Shown one piece after another: positions 37,982 to 45,257 of a DNA stretch of 64,000 nt (within the stretch, counting starts at the first letter, position 1; each line of letters opens with the position of its first letter). The stretch comes from Actinomyces weissii (GTDB lineage: Bacteria > Actinomycetota > Actinomycetes > Actinomycetales > Actinomycetaceae). Location of the stretch: NCBI RefSeq assembly GCF_016598775.1, contig NZ_CP066802.1:2046001-2110000 (forward strand). The letters run 5' to 3'. A program made the position numbers and the translations under genes. Below the pieces are notes generated by a model. It was not told the DNA's origin, searched no databases, and saw only the letters and a list, made by a program, of their open reading frames with translations.

Positions 37982-38275
37982 ATGCACCGCCTGACCACCA
38001 CCATCGCCGCCACCGCCCTTTGCGCCGCCTCCGTATTCGGCCTGGCCGCCTGTGGGTCCAGCAAGTCCTCCCCCGAGGAGCCCGTGCCTTACGGTGAGCA
38101 GACGACGACGGCGGACGACAAGATGAGTGACGGCAAGGACAAGATGTCCGACGACAAGATGAGCGACGACAAGGGCAGCATGTCCGACGGCAAGGACAAG
38201 ATGAGCGACGACAAGGACAGCATGTCCGACGGCAAGGACAAGATGAGCGACGACAAGGGCAAGGACGGCAAGTGA
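37982..38275 (+). CDS. Methionine-rich repeat lipoprotein
   Basis: A 97-residue lipoprotein: signal peptide of about 23 residues with lipobox LAAC, a short linker, then from about residue 43 a highly charged repeat in which MSD recurs seven times, mostly in heptads of the form (K/S)MSD(D/G)K(D/G). No fold is expected. GAGAGGAAC precedes the ATG. The neighbouring dipZ diverges and shares its promoter type. It recalls the pentapeptide MXKDX-repeat proteins known in other bacteria. A metal-binding or oxidant-scavenging role through Met is an inference. Confidence 0.85.
   Translation: MHRLTTTIAATALCAASVFGLAACGSSKSSPEEPVPYGEQTTTADDKMSDGKDKMSDDKMSDDKGSMSDGKDKMSDDKDSMSDGKDKMSDDKGKDGK
38109..38269 (+). 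repeat. Tandem repeats in lipoprotein gene
   Basis: Repeats of GACAAGATGAGCGACGACAA-type units with a 21-bp basic period and one 15-bp unit encode the Met-Ser-Asp repeats. Confidence 0.8.
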
Positions 38276-38281
38276 GCCGCT

Positions 38282-38309
38282 GAGCCTGGTCCCGGGAGGA
38301 ACCAGGCTC
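38282..38309 (+). terminator. Terminator after lipoprotein gene
   Basis: GAGCCTGGT and ACCAGGCTC (9-bp stem) around a 10-nt loop, followed by TTCC, directly after the stop. Confidence 0.7.
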
Positions 38310-38320
38310 TTCCTGCCGCG

Positions 38321-38351
38321 AACGGTCCCTGGTCCTGCACCAGGGACCGTT
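38321..38351. terminator. Second hairpin terminator
   Basis: AACGGTCCCTGGT and ACCAGGGACCGTT form a perfect 13-bp stem with a 5-nt loop and a TT tail. It lies between convergent lipoprotein and menA genes and could serve both. Confidence 0.75.
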
Positions 38352-38401
38352 TCGTATACGCCAGAGGGGGCCGGGGCTTACGGCCTCCCGCCGGGGGCCG
38401 T

Positions 38402-39370
38402 TCAGGCAGCGGTCAGCAGCGCGAGCGCCAGCCCCACGACGACACCGTAGACCAGCTCGAACAGGCCGGCGTCACGCAGCACGGGGACCAGCGCCCGGCC
38501 CTGGGCACCAGCAGCTACAGCGCGGGTGGCCCGCCAGGCGAAGACGCCCAGCACCACCAGCACCAGGAACAGCCACGGTGCCGCCCCCAGGGCGTGACCG
38601 CCACCGTCGTGAGTGGCCCGCGCCCAGGCCAGCGCCGCCAGGGCCAGGGGCACCGGGAGGGCCACCAGCGCCATGAAGGCCCGGCGGGCGCGCGCCTCCC
38701 CCAGGCGCACCGCCAGGGTGATCTTGCCGTGGGCGGGGTCGGTACGGATGTCCCGCAGGTTGTTGACCATGAGCAGGGAGCAGGCGCTCAGGCCGATGCC
38801 GCAGGCCGCCAGCCACAGCCAACCCGGTGCCGCCGCCACCTGCACGTAGGTGGTGCCCACGGTGGCCATGAGGCCGAAGAACAGGAAGACGAAGACCTCC
38901 CCCAGCCCGGCGTAGCCGTAAGGGTGGCTGCCTCCGGTGTAGAACCAGGCCGCGGCCACCGCCGCCGCCCCCAGCAGCAGCCACCACCACTGTCCGGACA
39001 GGGCCAGCAGCGTCAGCCCCAGCAGCCCGGCCAGGCCGAAGCAGCCGAAGGCAGCGTACTTGACCAGCCTGGGCTCTACCTGACCGGAGGCGGTCAGGCG
39101 CAGCGGCCCGGTGCGGTCGTCGTCGGTGCCGCGGATGCCGTCGGAGTAGTCGTTAGCCAGGTTCGAGCCGATCTGCAGGGCCAGGGCCACCCCGGCTGCC
39201 AGGAGGCTGCGCAACAGGGAGAAGCCTCCCAGGGCGGCTGCAGCCCCGGCTCCCAGAAGAACCGGGGCCACGGCTGCGGGCAGGGTGCGCAGCCGCACCA
39301 CCTCAGCCCAGCTGCTGGCCTGCGGCTGGGTGGGAGGGAGGGCCCCTGCGGGACGGGAATGGCTGTTCAT
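38402..39370 (-). CDS. menA: 1,4-Dihydroxy-2-naphthoate polyprenyltransferase
   Basis: A 322-residue UbiA-family membrane enzyme that attaches the polyprenyl tail to DHNA. About nine hydrophobic helices are visible; the first Asp-rich motif is in QIGSNLANDYSDGIRGTDD (near residue 75), and the second is NNLRDIRTDPAHGKITLAVRLG (near residue 205). ATG at 39370 has AGAGAGGAAA just upstream; the longer frame is non-conserved. 37 bp downstream of menE on the same strand, so menE-menA is an operon. The substrate tail is made by the polyprenyl synthase of the nuo operon. Confidence 0.95.
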   Translation of the reverse strand: MNSHSRPAGALPPTQPQASSWAEVVRLRTLPAAVAPVLLGAGAAAALGGFSLLRSLLAAGVALALQIGSNLANDYSDGIRGTDDDRTGPLRLTASGQVEPRLVKYAAFGCFGLAGLLGLTLLALSGQWWWLLLGAAAVAAAWFYTGGSHPYGYAGLGEVFVFLFFGLMATVGTTYVQVAAAPGWLWLAACGIGLSACSLLMVNNLRDIRTDPAHGKITLAVRLGEARARRAFMALVALPVPLALAALAWARATHDGGGHALGAAPWLFLVLVVLGVFAWRATRAVAAGAQGRALVPVLRDAGLFELVYGVVVGLALALLTAA

Positions 39371-39407
39371 GGTTTCCTCTCTGCCCAGGCACCGGGGCGC
39401 TGGGAGC

Positions 39408-40958
39408 CTACCGCAGCCGTGAACCCGGAAGCGGGGCCAGGGACCGCTGAGCGACCCAGGCGGCCAGGGCACGCCGGTCCACCTTGCCAGGCCCACGCAG
39501 AGGCAGGTGCTCCACCGTCAGCACCTGCTTGGGAGACTGCGCACCGGGCAGCCGGCTGCGGACCAGCTGGCGCAGCTCCTCGCACCAGTCCTGGTCGGCC
39601 AGCACCCCCGGCTCGGGCACGACGACGCCGGTTACCACGCTGCCCCAGCGCTCGTGCGGCACTCCTACCACGCAGGCCTGGGCCACCCCGGGCAGGGAGA
39701 GCAGCACCTGCTCCACCACCTCGGGCCGTACCTTGACACCGCCGGTGACGATCAGGTCGTCCACCCGTCCCAGCACCTCCAGGCGAGGCTCCCCGCCTGG
39801 ACCAGGTACCAGGCGGCCCAGGTCGCTGGTCAGCAGCTCGCGGCGGCCTGCGGCGTCCTGCCGGAAGACGGTGCCGCTCCCGGCCTGGGTGGCGGCGTAT
39901 CCCTCAGCGAGCACCGGGCCCGCCAGCACCACCCGCCCGACGCCGTCGGACTCCGGGGACTCGATACGCACCTGCACGCCGTCCAGGGGCTGGCCCTCGT
40001 ACACGCAGCCGCCCCCGGTCTCGGACATGCCGTAGGTGCGCACCACCGGTACCTGCGCGGCCCGGGCCTGCTCCAGCAGGGCGGTACCGGCGGCAGCTCC
40101 CCCCACCAGCACCGCACCCAGGCGGGAGAGCTCCTGGCGGGCTCCCGGGTGCTGGAGGGCGTCATAGAGCTGGGTGGGCACCAACGCGGTGTAGACGGGC
40201 CGCTCCCCGGCCTGGGCGAGCGCCTGCTCCAGGGCGGCGGCCAAGACCTCCGGGTGGAAGCCGTCGCTGGTGTCTACCACCACCGGCGCCTGCTGGGCCA
40301 GGAGTGAGCGCACCAGCACCTGCAGCCCGGCCACGTGGTGGCAGGGCAGTGCCAGTACCCAGGTGCCGGGCCCACCCAACCGCTGGTGCGTGGCCCGGGC
40401 GGAGGCCGCAAGCGCACGGGCGCTTACGGCCACCAGGGAGCCGGTGCCGGTCGTGGAGCCGGAGGTACGCAGCAGCAGGTCCGCCTGGGGGAAGGCGGGC
40501 GCGTCAGCCAGCCGCTGGGCCAGCTCCTGGCGCACCACCTGAGGGTCCTCGGTGGCGGCCAGGGGCACCAGCAGGGGCGGGTCAGCTCCTGGTCCGGCTG
40601 GCAGGTCAGCTCCTGGTCCGGCTGGCAGGTCACCTCGCGGTCCAGCGGGTGGGTCAGCTCGTGGTCCAGCGGGTGGTACCGCGGGCTGATAAGCGGGTGG
40701 TCCAGCGGGCGGGTCAGCGCGTGGTCCAGCAGGCGGGTCAGCGCGTGGTCCAGCGGACTGGTCAGCGGGAGGTCCAGCGGGCTGGCCAGCGGGTGGGAGA
40801 CCAAGGGCAGCCACAGGCCCCACGCCCCCGGCTCCCCGCCACCGCAGACGCTCGAACAGGGCGGCGCGCAGGCGGCTGACGTCCTGGGGCCGGGTGCCGC
40901 CAGTAAGGAGGGTTAGGGGGGGCAGTGCGGGCTTGGTCACCTGGACAGGTTGGCACAT
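39408..40958 (-). CDS. menE: o-Succinylbenzoate-CoA ligase with Pro-rich repeat insert
   Basis: A 516-residue AMP-forming ligase that activates o-succinylbenzoate. The N-terminal 45 residues are separated from the body by an insertion of about 80 residues built from PAGPRADP-like octapeptides. The AMP-binding motif is LLLRTSGSTTGTGSLVAVS, where a Lys usual after the Gly-rich loop is replaced, as in some actinobacterial MenE; YGMSETGGGCVY, LGRVDDLIVTGGVKV and the C-terminal PKQVLTVEHLPLRGPGKVDRRAL with catalytic Lys are intact. Body length is otherwise normal. Starts only 23 bp from the divergent PLDc_N gene. Confidence 0.92.
   Translation of the reverse strand: MCQPVQVTKPALPPLTLLTGGTRPQDVSRLRAALFERLRWRGAGGVGPVAALGLPPAGQPAGPPADQSAGPRADPPAGPRADPPAGPPAYQPAVPPAGPRADPPAGPRGDLPAGPGADLPAGPGADPPLLVPLAATEDPQVVRQELAQRLADAPAFPQADLLLRTSGSTTGTGSLVAVSARALAASARATHQRLGGPGTWVLALPCHHVAGLQVLVRSLLAQQAPVVVDTSDGFHPEVLAAALEQALAQAGERPVYTALVPTQLYDALQHPGARQELSRLGAVLVGGAAAGTALLEQARAAQVPVVRTYGMSETGGGCVYEGQPLDGVQVRIESPESDGVGRVVLAGPVLAEGYAATQAGSGTVFRQDAAGRRELLTSDLGRLVPGPGGEPRLEVLGRVDDLIVTGGVKVRPEVVEQVLLSLPGVAQACVVGVPHERWGSVVTGVVVPEPGVLADQDWCEELRQLVRSRLPGAQSPKQVLTVEHLPLRGPGKVDRRALAAWVAQRSLAPLPGSRLR
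40579..40800 (-). repeat. 24-bp in-frame tandem repeat in menE
   Basis: About nine degenerate copies of a 24-bp unit such as GGTCAGCTCCTGGTCCGG plus six bases (plus strand) encode the PAGPxADx octapeptides. The first two copies are identical. All length changes are multiples of 3. Confidence 0.85.
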
Positions 40959-40969
40959 CTGGACTCCGC

Positions 40970-40975
40970 TAGGGT
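40970..40975 (+). promoter_or_regulatory. -10 element of PLDc_N gene, leaderless
   Basis: TAGGGT, then 6 nt, then ATG at 40982. No Shine-Dalgarno sequence. Confidence 0.5.
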
Positions 40976-40981
40976 GGGGGC

Positions 40982-41392
40982 ATGCGCGTGGCCTTGATCG
41001 TCCTTGTGATTGCCTTGACGCTCTACGCCGTCCTGGACTGTGCCCGCACCCCCAGCGAGTCCCTGCCCCAGCCGCTGCCCAAGCCCATGTGGCTGCTGGT
41101 CATCATCCTGTTCACGCTGGTGGGTCCGGTAGCCTGGATCATCACCTCCCGGGTAAAGGCCGCGGAGGAGCGGGGCGGGACCGTGGAGCGCAGCGTGTGG
41201 TCCTCCACGGAGGGCATCCGCTTCCAGCGTCCGGGCCGCCAGCCCCGGCGTCGTTCCCTGGGGCCCGACGACGATCCCGAGTTCCTGCGCGACCTGGAGC
41301 AGGACATCCGCCGCCGCAAGCACCACCCGGAGGATGAGGACGGCCAGCCCGAGCGAGGACCGGAGGGGCCGCAGACGCCCGGCAACTCCTGA
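40982..41392 (+). CDS. PLDc_N-domain membrane protein
   Basis: A 136-residue protein with two hydrophobic helices (residues 2-18 and about 36-57: LLVIILFTLVGPVAWIIT) in the arrangement of the phospholipase D nuclease N-terminal (PLDc_N) family, followed by an Arg-, Asp- and Glu-rich cytoplasmic tail. The first Cys and DC motif after helix 1 and the GPVAW after helix 2 are family features. It has no catalytic phospholipase domain. Function unknown; often found by menaquinone genes in actinobacteria, as here beside menE (general impression, not verified). Confidence 0.8.
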   Translation: MRVALIVLVIALTLYAVLDCARTPSESLPQPLPKPMWLLVIILFTLVGPVAWIITSRVKAAEERGGTVERSVWSSTEGIRFQRPGRQPRRRSLGPDDDPEFLRDLEQDIRRRKHHPEDEDGQPERGPEGPQTPGNS

Positions 41393-41534
41393 TCCCAGGC
41401 GGGCGCCCAGACGCCCCAGGCTTTCCGGCCAGCCCCCAGCCCCCGGCCCCGGCACCCGGCACCCTGGGAGGCCACCCATGACAGCCCAGCCCAACCAGCC
41501 CCGGCCTCGCCCAGGTCCTCGCCTCCACTTGCCC

Positions 41535-41597
41535 ACTTGTGCATTTCGGCGCGAGTGGTGCCGGAATACCGCACCACTCGCGCCGAAATGCACAAGT
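41535..41597. repeat. Dispersed hairpin repeat, copy 2
   Basis: Perfect 27-bp inverted arms starting ACTTGTGCATTTCGGCGC flank the loop CGGAATACC. Nearly identical to 27620-27678. It lies between two convergent genes, so it may act as a bidirectional terminator or be a REP-like element. Confidence 0.85.
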
Positions 41598-41655
41598 CGG
41601 GGGGAGGGGGGGCAGTACTCGATAGCCAGCCCCGGCCTCGCCCAGCCACCTGCGG

Positions 41656-42408
41656 TCAGCGGGGCCAGGTGCGGGTGTCCACCTCGTAGCCGTGGGCGGC
41701 GGCGTGCACCAGCCAGTCCCCGGGGAGCCAGGAGCGGGCCGTCATCTGCGGGTGCTCCGGCAGGTAGCGCAGGGCCCACAGGACCAGCACCAGCTCGGCC
41801 CACTGGGCGCGCAGCTTCCAGCGGGCGGTGCCCTGGCTGTTGGCGGCCGCCATGACGATCTCCCCGGTGGCGCTCAGGGAGCACTCCCGCACGTCGGCGT
41901 AGGCCACGGACATGACGCCCTCGGCGGTGCCCAGGTAGATGCCGTGGGTGGAGACGGTCAGGCGGGCGTCGGCCAGGTGGCGCCAGCGGGCCTGCGCGTC
42001 AGCCTCAGCGGCCTTCCTGCGCCGGGAGTTCATGTATGCCTGCCCGCCGAAGAAGGCGGCGGTCAGGGCCAGGCCCACCGGCCCCCCCGCCAGGAAGAAG
42101 CCGCGTGAGGGGTTGTAGGTGGCGTCCCCGCGCCGGAACATGAGCAGCTCGGCGTCACAGGAGCCCAGCATGACCTCCTCGGGGGCGAAGGCCCGGCGCA
42201 CCGGGTCCACCACCGGGGAGACGGGGTTGGGACGGGCCCCCAGGGTGACGGCGGTTAGTACCCCGGCGGTGTTCCACCAGATGAAGTCCTGGGCGGTCCA
42301 GGGCCGCTGCGGGGTGGGGCGCTGCAGGGGCGCGGGGCCGGGTGCGGCCAGGTCCCGGCTGGTGGCGGGGACCAGCTCGCCGTGGTCCGGGAAGGGCCGG
42401 CTGGTCAC
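41656..42408 (-). CDS. Membrane protein of unknown function
   Basis: A 250-residue protein with one clear hydrophobic region at about residues 100-122 (GFFLAGGPVGLALTAAFFGG) and a weaker one near residue 40. After a basic stretch (NSRRRKAAEADAQARW) comes a soluble domain rich in beta segments (LTVSTHGIYLGTAEGVMSVAYADVRECSL) that looks like a PH-like or bPH2 domain; this is only a resemblance. The GTG at 42408 overlaps the stop of the histidine phosphatase gene upstream, so the two are co-translated; the longer frame is its shadow. Confidence 0.75.
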   Translation of the reverse strand: MTSRPFPDHGELVPATSRDLAAPGPAPLQRPTPQRPWTAQDFIWWNTAGVLTAVTLGARPNPVSPVVDPVRRAFAPEEVMLGSCDAELLMFRRGDATYNPSRGFFLAGGPVGLALTAAFFGGQAYMNSRRRKAAEADAQARWRHLADARLTVSTHGIYLGTAEGVMSVAYADVRECSLSATGEIVMAAANSQGTARWKLRAQWAELVLVLWALRYLPEHPQMTARSWLPGDWLVHAAAHGYEVDTRTWPR

Positions 42409-43259
42409 GTGCCCTGCCCGGGGGCGGTGGCGCCCGGCTCGGTGTGGCTGCTGGCCTGCGGCTGGTCGCCGAGGGGGCCGGTGTCGCGGCCAGGATCGGT
42501 ACAACAGCCTGTGCTGGCGGCACGGCCGGCGTCACGGCCGGGCCTGGTGTCGCAGCCGGTGTTGACGTCACGTCCAGAGCCGGTACCACAGCCAGTGTTG
42601 GCGACGGCGGCGGAGGTGCCTGGCACCATGTCCGCGGCCCGGCGCAGCAGGTCCCCGGCGGGCTCCCAGTACGCCAGTCCCACCAGGGTGCGGTCCTCAA
42701 AGGTCAGGGAGGTCAGGGAGGCCAGGGAGCACTGGCGACGGCGGGGGTCGTGGGCCAGGGGGCGGCCCTCCAGGAACAGGCGCAGCACCAAGATGGGCAG
42801 CTGGTGGGAGACGAGCAGCGCCTCGTGCCCCTCGGCGGCGGGGATGGCGGCGGCGACGGCGTCGCGCATCCGGTCCACTATCTGCGTGTAGCGCTCACCC
42901 CAGCTGGGGCTGAGGGGGTTGCGGTAGAGCGGCCAGTACCGGGGCTGGGCCAGGACCCAGCGGTTGCGGTTGACAGCCACGCCCTCAAAGAGGTTCCCGG
43001 CCTCGATCAGCCGAGGGTCGGTGGTGGGGGTCAGGCCGAAGGCGGCGGCGGTGGGGGCCCCGGACTCCTGGGCCCGCTCCAGGGGGGAGGTGATGACGGC
43101 GGTGACGTCGTGCCCGGAGTCGTAGAGGGTCTGCGCCACCTGCTCGGCCATCTGCTGTCCCAGGTCGGAGAGGTGGTAGCCGGGCAGGCGCCCGTAGAGG
43201 ATGCCTTCGGGGTTGTGCACCTCACCGTGACGCATGAGGTGGATGGTCGTGCGCGTCAT
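42405..43259 (-). CDS. Histidine phosphatase family protein with Cys-repeat tail
   Basis: A 284-residue protein. Residues 1-215 form a phosphoglycerate-mutase-like phosphatase: LMRHGEVHNP with the nucleophilic His, SPLERAQES, the acid Glu in IEAGNLFEG and the second His in LLVSHQLP. The tail (from about 218) is low-complexity with three units of the form TGC-T-(S/P)GRD. Substrate unknown. The ATG lies 6 nt after CAGAAT, divergent from dapD by 99 bp, and the stop overlaps the next gene. Confidence 0.85.
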   Translation of the reverse strand: MTRTTIHLMRHGEVHNPEGILYGRLPGYHLSDLGQQMAEQVAQTLYDSGHDVTAVITSPLERAQESGAPTAAAFGLTPTTDPRLIEAGNLFEGVAVNRNRWVLAQPRYWPLYRNPLSPSWGERYTQIVDRMRDAVAAAIPAAEGHEALLVSHQLPILVLRLFLEGRPLAHDPRRRQCSLASLTSLTFEDRTLVGLAYWEPAGDLLRRAADMVPGTSAAVANTGCGTGSGRDVNTGCDTRPGRDAGRAASTGCCTDPGRDTGPLGDQPQASSHTEPGATAPGQGT

Positions 43260-43265
43260 GGTGTG

Positions 43266-43271
43266 ATTCTG
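43266..43271 (-). promoter_or_regulatory. -10 element of histidine phosphatase gene, leaderless
   Basis: CAGAAT on the minus strand, then CACACC, then ATG. Confidence 0.5.
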
Positions 43272-43346
43272 TCACGAGCTCAGGTCCGCGCCGCCTAGCT
43301 GCTCTCAGAGATCGTGGAACAGCCTCCGCGGGACGCCTGCGTCTCC

Positions 43347-43352
43347 TATGGT
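43347..43352 (+). promoter_or_regulatory. -10 element of dapD, leaderless
   Basis: TATGGT, then GGGGCC, then the dapD ATG. Confidence 0.5.
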
Positions 43353-43358
43353 GGGGCC

Positions 43359-44339
43359 ATGACTACGCGCAGCGCCTGGGGCCTGGGACTGGCCACCGTG
43401 ACCGATGACGGCAACACCTTGGACGTGTGGTACCCCCGGCCGGTGCTGGGTGAGGAGCCGGAGGACGGCCAGGCGGACCTGCGGGCGACCCTGTCCGCCA
43501 TGGAGCGCCGTGACGAGGCCCGGGGGGTGCACACCACGGTGGTGCGCACCTGGGCGGACCTGGACGACTCCCCCCAGACGGTGGCGGGCGCCTACCTGCG
43601 CCTGCACGTGCTCTCCCACCGCCTGGCCCAGCCGAACACGGTGAACCTGGACGGTTTGTTCTCCCGGCTGCCGAACGTGGTGTGGACCAGCGCGGGCCCC
43701 TGCGCCACGGAGGGCTTTGAGACCACGCGCACCCGGCTGCGGGCGGCCCTGGGCCACCAGGTGCAGGTACTCTCGGTGGACAAGTTCCCCCGCATGGTGG
43801 ACTACGTGATCCCCTCGGGGGTGCGTATCGGGGACGCGGCGAGCGTGCGCCTGGGCGCCTACCTGGCGGAGGGCACCACCGTGATGCACACGGGCTTCGT
43901 GAACTACAACGCAGGCACCCTGGGCCGGTCCATGGTGGAGGGGCGCATCTCGCAGGGCGTGGTGGTCGGTGACGGCTCCGACATCGGTGGGGGCGCCTCC
44001 ACCATGGGGATGCTCTCTGGCGGTGGACGGCGGCGCGTGGCCCTGGGTGAGCGCTGCCTGCTGGGCGCCAACTCGGGCCTGGGCATCCCCCTGGGCGACG
44101 ACTGCGTGGTGGAGGCGGGCCTGTACCTGACGGCGGGCACCAAGGTCTCGCTGATCCCTGAGGGCGGGGTGGTGCCGGGCAGCCACGGCCTGTTCCGGGA
44201 GCCGCGGGTGGTCTCGGCCCGGGACCTGGCGGGGGCCTCGAACGTGCTGTTCCGCCGTAACTCGCAGTCCGGGGCGGTGGAGGCCCTGGCCCGTGGGGGC
44301 AAGCCCATCGAGCTGGTGGCGGAGACGCCCGGGCACTGA
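43359..44339 (+). CDS. dapD: Tetrahydrodipicolinate N-succinyltransferase
   Basis: A 326-residue enzyme of the actinobacterial DapD type, which succinylates tetrahydrodipicolinate in the lysine/diaminopimelate pathway. The middle has hexapeptide (left-handed beta-helix) repeats ([38 protein letters not shown]) and the conserved [20 protein letters not shown] block; the N-terminal domain is the actinobacterial one. The start [11 protein letters not shown] is supported by the leaderless -10 spacing. DapC, the next enzyme, is encoded 8 kb away. Confidence 0.95.
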   Translation: MTTRSAWGLGLATVTDDGNTLDVWYPRPVLGEEPEDGQADLRATLSAMERRDEARGVHTTVVRTWADLDDSPQTVAGAYLRLHVLSHRLAQPNTVNLDGLFSRLPNVVWTSAGPCATEGFETTRTRLRAALGHQVQVLSVDKFPRMVDYVIPSGVRIGDAASVRLGAYLAEGTTVMHTGFVNYNAGTLGRSMVEGRISQGVVVGDGSDIGGGASTMGMLSGGGRRRVALGERCLLGANSGLGIPLGDDCVVEAGLYLTAGTKVSLIPEGGVVPGSHGLFREPRVVSARDLAGASNVLFRRNSQSGAVEALARGGKPIELVAETPGH

Positions 44340-44486
44340 CGTTCCTGGGCGTCCCACCCTTACCGCCCGCTTTGAGACGCCGCAGGCCGCTGACTGAGAC
44401 GGACGCTTAAGCCCCCACCCTGGACTGTGATCCTGGTTACCCTCAGGTTCGGGTCACAGGTCTAGCAGCTTGAGGAGGTCCGCCTT

Positions 44487-45257
44487 ATGAGCTCCCCCGC
44501 AGACCTGGCTGGCGCCAGCCCCCACAGGCTGCGCGGTGACGCACCCGCACCACCTCCCCGCCGTCGCCACCGGCTGTCCTTCACGGCCCTCAAGACGACG
44601 ATGGCGGTCACCGGCACCGTCATGGCGCTGTTCGTGGCAGTGCACATGCTCGGCAACCTCAAGGCCTTTGCCGGGCCGCAGGCTTACAACGACTACGCCG
44701 CCTGGCTGCGGGAGGCCCTGTACCCGCTGCTGCCGGTGGAGGGGCTGCTGTGGCTCATGCGCCTGGTGCTGGGCACCTGCCTGCTCCTGCACGTCCTGGC
44801 GGGGCTGGCGCTGTGGCGGCGGGGCAGGGACGCCCGTGGCCCGCACCGCCGTCAGGGCCTGCGCAGGCACAGCCTGCCAGCCAGCTCCATGCTGGCCACC
44901 GGCGCCCTGACCGGCCTGTTCGTGCTGGTGCACCTGCTGGACCTGACTGTCGGCGCCCTGGTGGCCGCCCCGGGCTACACGCCCCCGGACCACAGTGGCG
45001 GGGCGGTGCAGGTCTCCGCCTACCAGAACCTGGTGGCCAGCCTCTCGCGCCCGGGCATGGCCCTGTTCTACACCGCCGTCATGCTGGCCCTGGGCACGCA
45101 CCTGGCCCAGGGGCTGTGGAACGTGGTGACCGACCTCGGGGGCACCGGGCTGCGCCTGCGCCGGGCGTTCCTGGTCCTGTCCCACGCGGCCGCGCTGCTG
45201 GTGGTGCTGGTCAACGGGGCCCTGCCGCTGCTGGTCCTCACCGGGGTGATCTCATGA
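44487..45257 (+). CDS. sdhC: Succinate dehydrogenase cytochrome b subunit
   Basis: A 256-residue membrane anchor of the b558 type with five helices that binds two hemes and menaquinone. Heme-ligand candidates are the His in AVHMLGNLK, LLLHVLAGLALW, VLVHLLDLTV and ALGTHLAQGLW. GAGGAGGT stands 8-9 nt before the ATG. It overlaps sdhA by 4 bases. A single large anchor protein is typical for menaquinone-linked enzymes of Gram-positive bacteria. Confidence 0.92.
   Translation: MSSPADLAGASPHRLRGDAPAPPPRRRHRLSFTALKTTMAVTGTVMALFVAVHMLGNLKAFAGPQAYNDYAAWLREALYPLLPVEGLLWLMRLVLGTCLLLHVLAGLALWRRGRDARGPHRRQGLRRHSLPASSMLATGALTGLFVLVHLLDLTVGALVAAPGYTPPDHSGGAVQVSAYQNLVASLSRPGMALFYTAVMLALGTHLAQGLWNVVTDLGGTGLRLRRAFLVLSHAAALLVVLVNGALPLLVLTGVIS

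Noticed and set aside
40579..40800. Regular repeats in menE as a CRISPR array
   Set aside because: The period is 24 bp with no spacers, all units are in frame with the MenE protein, and no cas genes are present.
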